Positions 7,758 through 17,050 of a DNA stretch of 64,000 nucleotides are shown here, piece after piece. The stretch's first letter is position 1; each line of letters begins with the position of its first letter. This DNA is from an uncultured Lachnospiraceae bacterium (GTDB lineage Bacteria; Bacillota; Clostridia; Lachnospirales; Lachnospiraceae), in the NCBI GenBank assembly GCA_910588655.1, contig CAJUPJ010000005.1, forward strand, positions 1 through 64,000. Direction: 5' to 3'. The notes under the pieces are model-generated. The model did not search any database. It had not been told where the DNA came from and was given only the letters and a program-made list of their open reading frames with translations. The translations under genes were made by a program, and so were the position numbers.

Positions 7758-9809
7758 ATGAAATTCAAAAGTATATTTAGCAAATTCATGCTTCCTATGA
7801 TATTAATTCTGGGCATATTTGCTACAGCCATTTTAGGCATTACTGGAAATCTTTTAGAAAAAACATACAACAGCCAGATTATTAAACATGACGCTGAAAT
7901 TAACAGCTTTATATCACAGTCAGTTGGAAGTTTTATGAATAAAGCTTATGTAGTAACAGAAGAGCTTGCATATTCCAGGCAGGTCCTTTCCATGAATGGC
8001 AGGGTACAACAGCCAATAGTAGAAGGCGTTGCCCAGAGAAATGATTATTTTGAGCTTATATACATACAAGATACTAATGGAGACCAGACTTCCCGCTCTG
8101 TAGGTGAGCTTGGCAACAGGGCTAACAGATGGTGGTTTACACAGATGATGCAAATACAGAAACCTTTTATTTCAAAGTCATATTATTCAGTTTCAACCAA
8201 TATGGCATGTGCATCCATTTTTTATCCACTGGTACAGAACAGCCAGATGAAGGGAATTCTGGCAACAGATATAAAACTGGCAACCCTCCAGTCACTTGTA
8301 GAGGAATATTCAGATAAAGAGGACGACAGGATATCATTTATTATAGATGGTGAAGGAACTATACTTGCACACCCGGAAAGTGTTTATTATGAAGAATTAT
8401 ATAATTATAAAAACTTTACAAAAACCATCTCACAAAAAGACTCTGCCGGTAATACCATGTATGATGATGCCGGAAATATTATAACTAAAGAAGAACCTAT
8501 AAAAGTATCTAAAGAATTTTCAGGTATTATTTCACAGGTTATGGCAGGCAAAAACGGTTCAAAAGAGGTTATTTATAATGGAAAAGCATATTATGCAAGT
8601 TATTCACCTGTAGAACTGGATGGTTACTCTGACACATGGTCAGTTGTTACCCTCCATAATAAAGAAAAGGCATTATCATTGTTGCAAAAGGTTAATAAAT
8701 CTGGCATAACTGTTACCATTATTGCAATAATATGTGCAATAATGCTTTTTGCACTTATAACGAAAACTATTACAAAACCAATAAAATTATGTCTTGGGCG
8801 CCTAAAGCTTCTTGCAGATGGTGATTTAACTACAGTAATTCCAAAAGTTAAAGGCAATGATGAAAGTGCGGGTCTTTTAATTAATATTAATAAAACAATT
8901 GGAACACTGAAAGAAATACTCCAGGAGATAAATACTTTTGCAAAGAGAATAGCTGACGGCAATTTCACTGGTAAAATTTCCAATGAATTTAAAGGTGAAT
9001 TTAATAATCTTGCTTCTTCGCTGGCATTAATAAATGAAAGTATGGTAACAACAATAAACCATATTAATACTGCTGCATCTGCAATTATTTCTGGCGCAAA
9101 GGACTTTGATGTATCAGCCCAGACACTTGCAGACGGGACATCAGACCAGGCAAGTGCCACAGAAGAATTATTTGCTTCATTAACAGGCATTACAGAGGAA
9201 ATTAAACAGACTTCATATAATACAAAACAGGCTGATGAAATGATGTCACAAATTGTAAAGGAAGTAGATGAAGGCAATAAAAACCTCCAGAAGCTTACAG
9301 ATACCATGACTACAATAGAAGAAAACTCGAATGAAATAAGCAGCATTACAAACCTTATGCAGAATATTGCAGCAAAAACAAACCTGCTTTCCATGAATGC
9401 GTCTGTTGAAGCAGCAAGGGCTGGTGAGGCAGGTAAAGGATTTGCAGTAGTCGCATCTGAAATACGCAGCCTTGCTTCACAGTGTAATAACGCTACACTT
9501 AAAACAGCAGACCTTATCAGCAAAACATGCAGCAATGTCCAGGATGGCATGGCAGACCTTAAAATTGCAGTTAATTCATTAAAGAATATAGAAGAGAAAA
9601 ACCAGGCAACTGATAAACTTGTAAACAGTATTTCAATTGCTACAGAAGACCAGTCAGAAGCAATAACCCAGATACATGAGGCACTTGAGCAGATTTCCAT
9701 TGTAACACAAGGAAACTCTGCAACGGCACATGAAAATGCCAGCACAAGCAAAGAAATTATATACCATGCAAGCCAGCTAAAACAGCTTCTTGAAAAATAC
9801 AATTATTAA
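7758..9809 (+). CDS. Methyl-accepting chemotaxis protein, dCache sensor type
   Basis: This is a transmembrane chemoreceptor that senses an external ligand and controls CheA. A first membrane helix (about 10-30) leads to an extracellular sensor (about 35-310) with the double-Cache pattern (YFELIYIQDTNG, RWWFTQM, ATDIKLATLQSLVEEY). A second helix follows (about 316-336), then HAMP and two coiled-coil stretches. The conserved cytoplasmic tip is at 537-573 (IAAKTNLLSMNASVEAARAG, then GKGFAVVASEIRSLA). The 683-residue length is usual for the class. No che or flagellar genes are nearby, so it is an orphan receptor that implies motility. No CheR-docking pentapeptide is visible at the C-terminus. Confidence 0.93.
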   Translation: MKFKSIFSKFMLPMILILGIFATAILGITGNLLEKTYNSQIIKHDAEINSFISQSVGSFMNKAYVVTEELAYSRQVLSMNGRVQQPIVEGVAQRNDYFELIYIQDTNGDQTSRSVGELGNRANRWWFTQMMQIQKPFISKSYYSVSTNMACASIFYPLVQNSQMKGILATDIKLATLQSLVEEYSDKEDDRISFIIDGEGTILAHPESVYYEELYNYKNFTKTISQKDSAGNTMYDDAGNIITKEEPIKVSKEFSGIISQVMAGKNGSKEVIYNGKAYYASYSPVELDGYSDTWSVVTLHNKEKALSLLQKVNKSGITVTIIAIICAIMLFALITKTITKPIKLCLGRLKLLADGDLTTVIPKVKGNDESAGLLININKTIGTLKEILQEINTFAKRIADGNFTGKISNEFKGEFNNLASSLALINESMVTTINHINTAASAIISGAKDFDVSAQTLADGTSDQASATEELFASLTGITEEIKQTSYNTKQADEMMSQIVKEVDEGNKNLQKLTDTMTTIEENSNEISSITNLMQNIAAKTNLLSMNASVEAARAGEAGKGFAVVASEIRSLASQCNNATLKTADLISKTCSNVQDGMADLKIAVNSLKNIEEKNQATDKLVNSISIATEDQSEAITQIHEALEQISIVTQGNSATAHENASTSKEIIYHASQLKQLLEKYNY

Positions 9810-9815
9810 CCTGGT

Positions 9816-9866
9816 AAAAGCAGTTTTCCTGTAACAAATTGTGTACAGGAAACTGCTTTTATAAAA
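9816..9866. terminator. Convergent terminator
   Basis: An 18-nt arm (9816-9833) pairs with a 17-nt arm (9844-9860), with one bulged T and a short loop. A and T runs flank both sides, so it can end both the chemoreceptor gene and the minus-strand gene at 9881. Confidence 0.88.
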
Positions 9867-9880
9867 CCATCATTATAAAA

Positions 9881-10579
9881 TTAATCATATTCTGTAGCCA
9901 GAAATTCAAAATCTTCTGCTTTATCAAGTTTGGCAACTGCTTTTTCTTCAATCCGTTTCTCCATTATTCCTGTTGCCAGCTCCCAGAAATCCATTTCATC
10001 CCTGTCTGCACATAAAACCATTACCATTAATGCTTCATTATCACCATAAATCATTTCTGACGGATAATCCCCAGGATTATCCGTTGAATAAGATTTTGCC
10101 ACAACTGCATCTTTCTGCTCTTTTGTGCCAATTTTTGCATGGAAGTCCAGACAGCCGCCGTCATTGAACTTCTCTGTAAAAAGCCTTGAAACTTTATCCT
10201 TGCAGGCACATATTTTTTCAATTATAGTATCTGCATTTGTTTCTGCAAACTTTTTAATCTGGCTTTTTGCATCTTCTGCATCTTTATAATTAATATATAA
10301 GAGCCTTTCTTTATTATTATTTTTCGTAGTTACCTTTTCTAACTGCCCATTGCTGTTATATAATGCCTCAAGAGTCCCGTCAAGCTCATCTTCCGGAATT
10401 GAGTAAATATTAATCTGGCTTCTCCATTCATAACCGGGGATTATTTTGCCAGGAATATAATATGTAAGTATATTATAATCTTCATCAAGCTCCATCTCCA
10501 GCATATCACCGCCACAGCTGCTTAAAGTGCTAATTCCATATACTCCCTCTTTAAAATTTAATGGTATATTATAGTACAT
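9881..10579 (-). CDS. Uncharacterised cytosolic protein, 232 aa
   Basis: I do not recognise this family. There is no signal peptide or membrane segment. The sequence is acidic and mixed alpha/beta. It has a beta-rich first half (EMELDEDYNILTYYIPGKII), a Lys/Asn-rich middle and an alpha-rich end (DFWELATGIMEKRIEEKAVAKL). The cysteines are scattered (for example CGG near residue 22 and ICACKDK near 123) without a clear metal-binding spacing. A strong AGGAGGAAG site supports the start. It lies alone between a convergent terminator and the S66 peptidase gene, which is transcribed in the same direction, so it could be the last gene of that operon. Confidence 0.7.
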   Translation of the reverse strand: MYYNIPLNFKEGVYGISTLSSCGGDMLEMELDEDYNILTYYIPGKIIPGYEWRSQINIYSIPEDELDGTLEALYNSNGQLEKVTTKNNNKERLLYINYKDAEDAKSQIKKFAETNADTIIEKICACKDKVSRLFTEKFNDGGCLDFHAKIGTKEQKDAVVAKSYSTDNPGDYPSEMIYGDNEALMVMVLCADRDEMDFWELATGIMEKRIEEKAVAKLDKAEDFEFLATEYD

Positions 10580-10656
10580 CTGCTTCCTCCTTTTCTCTGA
10601 TGGCTTCCTGCCACATTATAATTTCAACTTGCCTTGTGTGTTAATTATAACATATA

Positions 10657-11682
10657 TTATAACAGGAATTTAACAGAAATATTATTGCCATCTGCCAGTA
10701 TATCTGCTTTAGCACCTGGAACGAGCGGCATCATTGGCGGAAGATGCCCTATATCTAAATCCATTATTACTGGCACATTATATTCATCTAAAATACCTGT
10801 TACTGCCTTATACTGGTCTAGTCCAAAAATTTCTTCACCAAAACAGTATGGTCGTCCTACAAGAAAACCTTTTACATATTTAAACCACCCTGCATGTGCA
10901 AGCTGCCAGAGTGCCCTTCTTATGCCCATTACATTAAGGTCACATGCCTCCAGGAACCATATTATCCCATCTTCCTTATATCTTTCATTAAATTCTGCGG
11001 CTTTATCATATTTAGTACCAGTTAATGTAGAAAGACAGTCAAGGCATCCACCTATAAGCCTTCCACTTAATTCTGCCTTATTTCCATTACAGTTATAATA
11101 TTTTGTTTCCCTTTTTTCAGTAACATTATATGGTTCAAGCGGGTTTTCCTCTGTTTTAAGTGACTCCTTCTCCCATAAATTATAACCACGCACTTCTGAT
11201 ACAGTACCTGTAAGCAGCCCGAACGCATCATGTATTGACTTATGCCATTCCCTCATTCCAAAAGCAGGTGCACATGGGGCATATATTGCAGCAGTATCAC
11301 AAAGTACAGGCAGCAGGAATGTCATATTAGTATTATCTGAAAATCCCATATACCACACTGGCTCTGCCTTTGCTATTTTATCAAAACTGGTATAATCAAG
11401 GACTTCACACATAAGTTCGCCGCCGCCGCATGAAATAACTGCATCTGCCCTTCTGCCTGCCAGGAAGCTGTCCAGTTCCTGCCCGCACTTTAAAGGTGTA
11501 TTGCTTATTCCAGTGCCACATCCTTCATAGCAGTTTTCCCCAATTTCAAGCTTATAGCCAAGGGAGCGGAACTTCTCCTGTGCACTGTTAAAAGCACTTT
11601 TATATGGCTCTATATTACATCCAAAAGAAGGCGCTGCAAAACCTATAGTCCCTCCATCCTTTAAAAACTCTGGTATTCTCAT
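10657..11682 (-). CDS. S66-family LD-carboxypeptidase / MccF-like serine peptidase
   Basis: S66 peptidases cleave the L,D bond of muropeptide tetrapeptides during cell-wall recycling, or detoxify microcin-C-type compounds (MccF). The nucleophile is the serine in YMGFSDNTN (about S115). The conserved glutamate lies in IWFLEACDL and the histidine in DIGHLPP. The start at 11682 overlaps the nfo stop by one base (TAATG) and has GGAGGAG before it. The 341-residue length is normal. It lacks a signal peptide, so it acts in the cytosol. Its specificity, recycling or detoxification, cannot be told from sequence. Confidence 0.9.
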   Translation of the reverse strand: MRIPEFLKDGGTIGFAAPSFGCNIEPYKSAFNSAQEKFRSLGYKLEIGENCYEGCGTGISNTPLKCGQELDSFLAGRRADAVISCGGGELMCEVLDYTSFDKIAKAEPVWYMGFSDNTNMTFLLPVLCDTAAIYAPCAPAFGMREWHKSIHDAFGLLTGTVSEVRGYNLWEKESLKTEENPLEPYNVTEKRETKYYNCNGNKAELSGRLIGGCLDCLSTLTGTKYDKAAEFNERYKEDGIIWFLEACDLNVMGIRRALWQLAHAGWFKYVKGFLVGRPYCFGEEIFGLDQYKAVTGILDEYNVPVIMDLDIGHLPPMMPLVPGAKADILADGNNISVKFLL

Positions 11683-12518
11683 TATTTCTCCTCCTGCCAC
11701 CTCTTAAACATTGCAATTTCTTCTATATATCCGTCATCATCATTAGGGGTCTCCAGTATAAACGGCTTGCCCGCAAATGCAGGATGAAGTGCCACACGTT
11801 TCATTGCCTCAGGCCCTATTTCCCCATGCCCCACTCTTTCGTGCCTGTCTTTATGTGAGCCACATACGTTTTTGCTGTCATTAAAATGTACTGCATAAAG
11901 GTTCTCAAGCCCTATTACCCTGTCAAATTCATCTATAACACCATCAAGGTTATTAACTATATCATAGCCTGCGTCCCATATATGGCATGTATCAAGGCAT
12001 ACACCAAGCTTGTCCTTCTGTTTTACCCTGTCCATTATCTCCCTTATTTCTTCAAATTTACTTCCAACTTCACTTCCCTTGCCTGCCATTGTTTCTAACA
12101 GCACACGTGTTGACTGCCCTGGGGACAATACATCATTCAAGGCATCTGAGATTATTTCTATACCTTTTTCAATACCCTGCCCTGTATGTGAGCCAGGATG
12201 GAAATTATAATAATTCCCTGGTATATATTCCATTCTTTTCAGGTCATCTGACATCATCTCTTTAGAAAAATTCCTGGTTTTCTCTTTTTCTGAACATAAG
12301 TTTAATGTATATGGTGCATGTGCAACAAGCTTTCCAAAACCATTATCACTTGCAATTTTTAAAAACTTCTCCACATCTTCCTTATCAATCTCTTTAGCAC
12401 TGCCGCCCCTTGGGTTTCTGGTAAAAAATGAAAATGTATTGCCTCCAAGCTTAAGCGCCATCTCACCCATTGCAGCATATCCGTTTGCAACTGGCAAATG
12501 ATTTCCTATATAATACAT
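11682..12518 (-). CDS. nfo: Endonuclease IV (AP endonuclease)
   Basis: This zinc-dependent AP endonuclease cuts 5' of abasic sites in base-excision repair. The TIM-barrel metal ligands are visible in order: LVAHAPY, NFHPGSH, LLETMAGKG, CLDTCHIWDAG, HFNDSK, DRHERVGHG and ILETPND. The start at 12518 (MYYIGNHLP) follows AAGGAAGG; the longer frame beginning at 12536 has no ribosome site. It is the middle gene of a tight three-gene set with the histidine phosphatase (25 nt upstream) and the S66 peptidase (one-base overlap). Confidence 0.95.
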   Translation of the reverse strand: MYYIGNHLPVANGYAAMGEMALKLGGNTFSFFTRNPRGGSAKEIDKEDVEKFLKIASDNGFGKLVAHAPYTLNLCSEKEKTRNFSKEMMSDDLKRMEYIPGNYYNFHPGSHTGQGIEKGIEIISDALNDVLSPGQSTRVLLETMAGKGSEVGSKFEEIREIMDRVKQKDKLGVCLDTCHIWDAGYDIVNNLDGVIDEFDRVIGLENLYAVHFNDSKNVCGSHKDRHERVGHGEIGPEAMKRVALHPAFAGKPFILETPNDDDGYIEEIAMFKRWQEEK

Positions 12519-12543
12519 AATATGCCTTCCTTCCATTACACCA

Positions 12544-13086
12544 TTATTTCCACTGGTAGCGCACCAGTTCGCAATTCTTTATTCCATATTTTGAAAACTC
12601 CTTATTTGTTTCATCAAAAAAATATGAATGGACAATTCTTGCTATGCCGTTATGTGCAACTATAAGATATGTCTTATCCTTGTCTTTTTTAATTTCATCT
12701 AAGAAATTATAAACCCTCTGTGCAACCCTTAACATAGACTCACCGCCTTCGTAGCTATCAACAAAATGGCGTTTTGCTTCTATAAATTCATCAGAGCGCC
12801 GTCCCCTGCCTTCATATTTTCCAAAATTCTGTTCTATTATACGGTTATCTGTACGTAATGGCACTGATATTGCATCTGAAATAATCTTTGCTGTGTCACT
12901 TGCCCGTTTAAGCGGTGAAGCTATTACCATATCTATATTAATATCCTTAGACATGCTTAGTTCCCTGCCAAGCTCCGCCGCCTGTTCCCTTCCAAGCCCT
13001 GTAAGTTCTATATCTGTAACACCACAGACCTTTCCTTCAGCATTCCATACAGTCTGTCCATGTCTTGTTATATATAAATATCCCAT
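12544..13086 (-). CDS. Histidine phosphatase family protein (phosphoglycerate-mutase-like)
   Basis: This is a small cytosolic phosphohydrolase of the RHG superfamily. The phosphohistidine motif is TRHGQTVWN at residues 8-16. The second catalytic histidine is in LIVAHNGIARI (about 142). ASPLKRASDTAKII is also typical. The 180-residue length fits phosphatases such as CobC/PhoE-type enzymes rather than true phosphoglycerate mutase. The substrate is unknown. It is the first gene of the phosphatase-nfo-S66 set, transcribed away from the rpoC terminator. Confidence 0.88.
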   Translation of the reverse strand: MGYLYITRHGQTVWNAEGKVCGVTDIELTGLGREQAAELGRELSMSKDINIDMVIASPLKRASDTAKIISDAISVPLRTDNRIIEQNFGKYEGRGRRSDEFIEAKRHFVDSYEGGESMLRVAQRVYNFLDEIKKDKDKTYLIVAHNGIARIVHSYFFDETNKEFSKYGIKNCELVRYQWK

Positions 13087-13135
13087 TTTAATCCCCCATG
13101 CCGCCTTTGGCTGCCCAGCTTTCCTGGTATCTGTG

Positions 13136-13173
13136 CTAAAAAGGAGGACAAATATATATTTTGCCCTCCTTTT
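13136..13173 (-). terminator. Terminator after rpoC
   Basis: AAAAGGAGG (13139-13147) pairs with CCTCCTTTT (13165-13173). On the minus strand the stem is followed by TTTTT. The AGGAGG inside it is part of the stem, not a ribosome site for a gene. Confidence 0.8.
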
Positions 13174-13218
13174 ATAGTATCTCTGATGTTCTTTTATATA
13201 TTACAGTTAATATGAATA

Positions 13219-16200
13219 TCAGTCAAAAACCCCAAGCTCATCCAGAAGTTCAAGCCCTTCTAATTCGTCTGCCTCATCAGCGTCAGAATAAACAAGTTCA
13301 TCATCTGCTGCTGCAACTTCATTGTCCTGTTCATCCTCTATATCAATATCATCTGGTGGCAAATCTTTTTCCTTGTCTTTATCTTTGCCCTTGCTGCTCT
13401 CTTCTTCAAGGCTTGCCATCTGTACCCTTCGGTGTTCCTCAATATATTTCTCCGCTGCCTCGTCACAGTCAAGCTTAACAGAACGGTAACGTTTCATACC
13501 CGTACCTGCTGGAATAAGCTTACCAAGGATAACATTTTCCTTAAGACCTACAAGCGGGTCTACCTTTCCTTTAATTGCAGCATCTGTAAGAACCTTTGTT
13601 GTTTCCTGGAATGATGCTGCTGACAGGAATGAGTTAGTTGCAAGGGATGCCTTTGTAATACCAAGCATTACCTGCTTGCCTTCTGGCGGCTCTTTCCCTT
13701 CTGCCGTAAGCCTTTCTACTTCATCTTCAAAGTCAAGTGCATCTATCATTACACCTGGCAGGAATGATGAATCGCCATTATTTTCAATACGTATTTTCTT
13801 AAGCATCTGGCGCACTATTACTTCGATATGCTTATCGTTAATTTCAACACCCTGTAAACGGTATACACGCTGTACTTCACGTATCATATAGTCCTGTACT
13901 GCACGCACACCTTTAATTGCAAGTATATCGTGAGGGTTTACGCTACCCTCTGTAAGCTCGTCACCTGCTTCAATAACCTGTGCATCCTTAACTTTAATAC
14001 GTGAGCCATAAGGTATAAGATATGCCTTCTGCTCGCCATTTTCAGTATTGGTAACTATTACTTCACGTTTCTTCTTAGTGTCACGTATTGCAACAATACC
14101 GCCAAACTCTGCAATAATAGCAAGACCCTTTGGCTTACGTGCCTCAAAAAGTTCCTCTACACGCGGAAGACCCTGTGTAATATCATCACCGGCAACACCG
14201 CCGCTGTGGAAAGTACGCATTGTAAGCTGTGTACCAGGCTCACCTATTGACTGCGCTGCAATAATGCCAACAGCCTCACCAACCTGTACAGGGTCGCCTG
14301 ATGCCAGGTTCGCCCCATAGCATTTTGCACATACGCCAATATGTGACTTACATGTCAGTATTGTACGTATCTTAATCCTTGCTGTATCAATATTATCTGC
14401 TACTTCTTTCTTGGCAACAATACGTGCAGCACGTGCTGGTGTAATCATATGGTTTGCCTTTACAATAAGCTCACCTGCATCATCATATATATTTTCACAT
14501 GAAAAACGCCCTGTAATACGTTCTTCAAGAGATTCAATCATTTCCCTTCCGTCTACTACGCCTGATATCTCCATTCCAGGTATAAAGTCCCTGTCAGCGC
14601 AGCAGTCTACTTCACGTATAATAAGTTCCTGTGATACATCAACAAGACGCCTTGTAAGGTATCCTGAATCGGCTGTACGCAGGGCAGTATCTGACATACC
14701 TTTCCTCGCACCATGTGCAGAGATAAAGTATTCCAGAACGTCAAGCCCCTCCCTGAAGTTTGACTTAATAGGGAGCTCTATAGTACGTCCTGATGTATCT
14801 GCCATAAGCCCGCGCATACCTGCAAGCTGTTTAATCTGCTTATCAGAACCACGCGCACCAGAGTCAGCCATCATAAAGATGTTATTATATTTATCAAGAC
14901 CCTGTAACAGTGCATCTGTTATATTGTCATCCGCAACTTTCCATGTATTAATAACAGCCTTGTAACGTTCTTCCTCTGTAAGAAGCCCACGGCGGAACTT
15001 ACGTGATATATTTTCAACAGTTTTTTCTGCATCTGCAAGAATAGTCTTTTTAGCCTCTGGCACTGTCATATCTGAAATAGAAACAGTCATTGCTGCACGT
15101 GTGGAATATTTATAGCCAAGTGACTTAATATTATCCATAGTTTCAGCTGTGCCAGTAGCGCCATATACATTTATGCACTTTTCAAGTATAGGTTTAAGCT
15201 GTTTCTTGCCAACATGGAAGTCAACTTCAAGCTTTAAGAAATTATCAGGGTCAGTACGGTCTACAAAGCCCATATCCTGTGGAAGTATTTCATTAAATAA
15301 AAACCTCCCAAGGGTTGACTCTATAATCCTTTCCTCTTCCACGCCATCTGCATTTATACCAGTCCTTCTTACCTTAATCCTTGCATGGAGTGTTATCGCA
15401 TCATTTTCATATGCGATAATAGCCTCATTAAGATTTTTAAATGATTTGCCTTCACCTTTAGCACCTGGGCGCTCCTGTGTAAGGTAGTAGATACCAAGTA
15501 CCATATCCTGTGAAGGTACAGCAACCACACCACCATCTGACGGTTTTAACAGGTTGTTTGGTGAAAGCAGCAGGAAACGGCATTCTGCCTGTGCTTCAAC
15601 TGACAATGGCAGATGGACAGCCATCTGGTCGCCGTCAAAGTCGGCATTAAACGCTGTACATACAAGCGGATGCAGTTTTATTGCCTTTCCTTCTACAAGT
15701 GTAGGCTCAAAAGCCTGGATACCAAGCCTGTGAAGTGTAGGTGCACGGTTAAGCATAACCGGATGCTCACGTATTACTTCCTCTAATACATCCCATACTT
15801 CTGGCTGGAGTTTCTCAACCATCTTCTTTGCCTGCTTGATATTGTGTGCTGTCCCATCAGACACAAGTTCCTTCATAACAAATGGCTTAAAAAGCTCTAT
15901 AGCCATTTCCTTAGGAAGCCCGCACTGGTATATTTTAAGTTCAGGACCTACAACGATAACTGAACGTCCTGAGTAGTCTACACGCTTTCCTAAAAGGTTC
16001 TGGCGGAAACGTCCCTGCTTTCCTTTAAGCATATCTGAAAGCGATTTAAGAGGCCTGTTGCCAGGGCCTGTTACCGGCCTTCCACGCCTTCCGTTATCAA
16101 TAAGCGCATCAACAGCTTCCTGGAGCATCCTCTTTTCATTGCGCACAATAATATCAGGTGCACCTAACTCAAGCAGTCTTTTTAACCTGTTATTCCTGTT

Positions 16201-17010
16201 TATTATACGTCGGTATAAATCATTCATATCAGATGTTGCAAAACGTCCGCCGTCAAGCTGTACCATCGGCCTTAAATCTGGTGGTATAACAGGTATAACT
16301 GTTAATATCATCCACTCAGGCTTGTTTTTTGACTCACGGAAAGCTTCTATTACTTCAAGGCGTTTTATTATCCTTGCTCTTTTCTGTCCCGAAGAACCTT
16401 TAAGTTCTTTTTTGAGTTCTGCTGACTCTTCTTCAAGGTCAATGCTCATTAAAAGTTCCATTACGGACTCTGCACCCATGCCGGCACGGAATGAATCACC
16501 AAACTTGCTTCTTGCCTCCTGGTACTCTGCTTCTGTAAGTACCTGTTTCTGCTGTAAGCCTGTGCCATCCTGTGTTTCAAGAACAATATAAGATGCAAAA
16601 TACAGCACTTTTTCAAGGTTTCTTGGTGATACATCAAGTATAAGCCCCATACGGCTTGGAATACCTTTAAAATACCATATATGTGATACAGGGGCAGCAA
16701 GTTCTATATGCCCCATGCGTTCACGCCTTACACTTGATTTTGTAACTTCAACGCCACAGCGGTCACAGACTACGCCTTTATAGCGTATTTTCTTATATTT
16801 ACCACAATGGCACTCCCAGTCCTTGCTTGGCCCAAAGATTTTTTCACAGAAAAGACCATCCTTTTCAGGCTTCAAAGTCCTGTAATTGATAGTTTCAGGC
16901 TTCTTAACTTCGCCGCGTGACCACTCCCTTATTTTCTCCGGGGAAGCAAGCCCAATCTTTATAGAATCATAAGTTATATGCTTATCTTCCTTTACATTAG
17001 TTTCTGTCAT
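13219..17010 (-). CDS. rpoC: RNA polymerase beta' subunit
   Basis: This is the largest subunit of RNA polymerase. Visible motifs are the N-terminal zinc site CHCGKYKK...CDRCG, the catalytic NADFDGDQM, the second zinc cluster around CKSHIGVCAKC, and the bridge/trigger region QSIGEPGTQLTMRTFH. The start at 17010 (MTETNVKEDK) is preceded by GGAGGATT; the longer frame to 17040 lacks a site. An acidic, low-complexity C-terminal tail (DLPPDDIDIEDEQDNEV) is typical of the group. It lies 40 nt after rpoB. Confidence 0.98.
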   Translation of the reverse strand: MTETNVKEDKHITYDSIKIGLASPEKIREWSRGEVKKPETINYRTLKPEKDGLFCEKIFGPSKDWECHCGKYKKIRYKGVVCDRCGVEVTKSSVRRERMGHIELAAPVSHIWYFKGIPSRMGLILDVSPRNLEKVLYFASYIVLETQDGTGLQQKQVLTEAEYQEARSKFGDSFRAGMGAESVMELLMSIDLEEESAELKKELKGSSGQKRARIIKRLEVIEAFRESKNKPEWMILTVIPVIPPDLRPMVQLDGGRFATSDMNDLYRRIINRNNRLKRLLELGAPDIIVRNEKRMLQEAVDALIDNGRRGRPVTGPGNRPLKSLSDMLKGKQGRFRQNLLGKRVDYSGRSVIVVGPELKIYQCGLPKEMAIELFKPFVMKELVSDGTAHNIKQAKKMVEKLQPEVWDVLEEVIREHPVMLNRAPTLHRLGIQAFEPTLVEGKAIKLHPLVCTAFNADFDGDQMAVHLPLSVEAQAECRFLLLSPNNLLKPSDGGVVAVPSQDMVLGIYYLTQERPGAKGEGKSFKNLNEAIIAYENDAITLHARIKVRRTGINADGVEEERIIESTLGRFLFNEILPQDMGFVDRTDPDNFLKLEVDFHVGKKQLKPILEKCINVYGATGTAETMDNIKSLGYKYSTRAAMTVSISDMTVPEAKKTILADAEKTVENISRKFRRGLLTEEERYKAVINTWKVADDNITDALLQGLDKYNNIFMMADSGARGSDKQIKQLAGMRGLMADTSGRTIELPIKSNFREGLDVLEYFISAHGARKGMSDTALRTADSGYLTRRLVDVSQELIIREVDCCADRDFIPGMEISGVVDGREMIESLEERITGRFSCENIYDDAGELIVKANHMITPARAARIVAKKEVADNIDTARIKIRTILTCKSHIGVCAKCYGANLASGDPVQVGEAVGIIAAQSIGEPGTQLTMRTFHSGGVAGDDITQGLPRVEELFEARKPKGLAIIAEFGGIVAIRDTKKKREVIVTNTENGEQKAYLIPYGSRIKVKDAQVIEAGDELTEGSVNPHDILAIKGVRAVQDYMIREVQRVYRLQGVEINDKHIEVIVRQMLKKIRIENNGDSSFLPGVMIDALDFEDEVERLTAEGKEPPEGKQVMLGITKASLATNSFLSAASFQETTKVLTDAAIKGKVDPLVGLKENVILGKLIPAGTGMKRYRSVKLDCDEAAEKYIEEHRRVQMASLEEESSKGKDKDKEKDLPPDDIDIEDEQDNEVAAADDELVYSDADEADELEGLELLDELGVFD

Positions 17011-17050
17011 AGCAATCCTCCATTTTTCTGGCAAAGCCAATCTGGTTTAA

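Noticed and set aside
8624..9802. 392-codon open frame opposite the chemoreceptor gene
   Set aside because: It is an antisense shadow of the chemoreceptor coding frame; the translation has no known motif and no ribosome site.
13139..13173. AGGAGG near 13143 as the ribosome site of a small gene
   Set aside because: It forms the stem of the rpoC terminator and no sensible frame follows.
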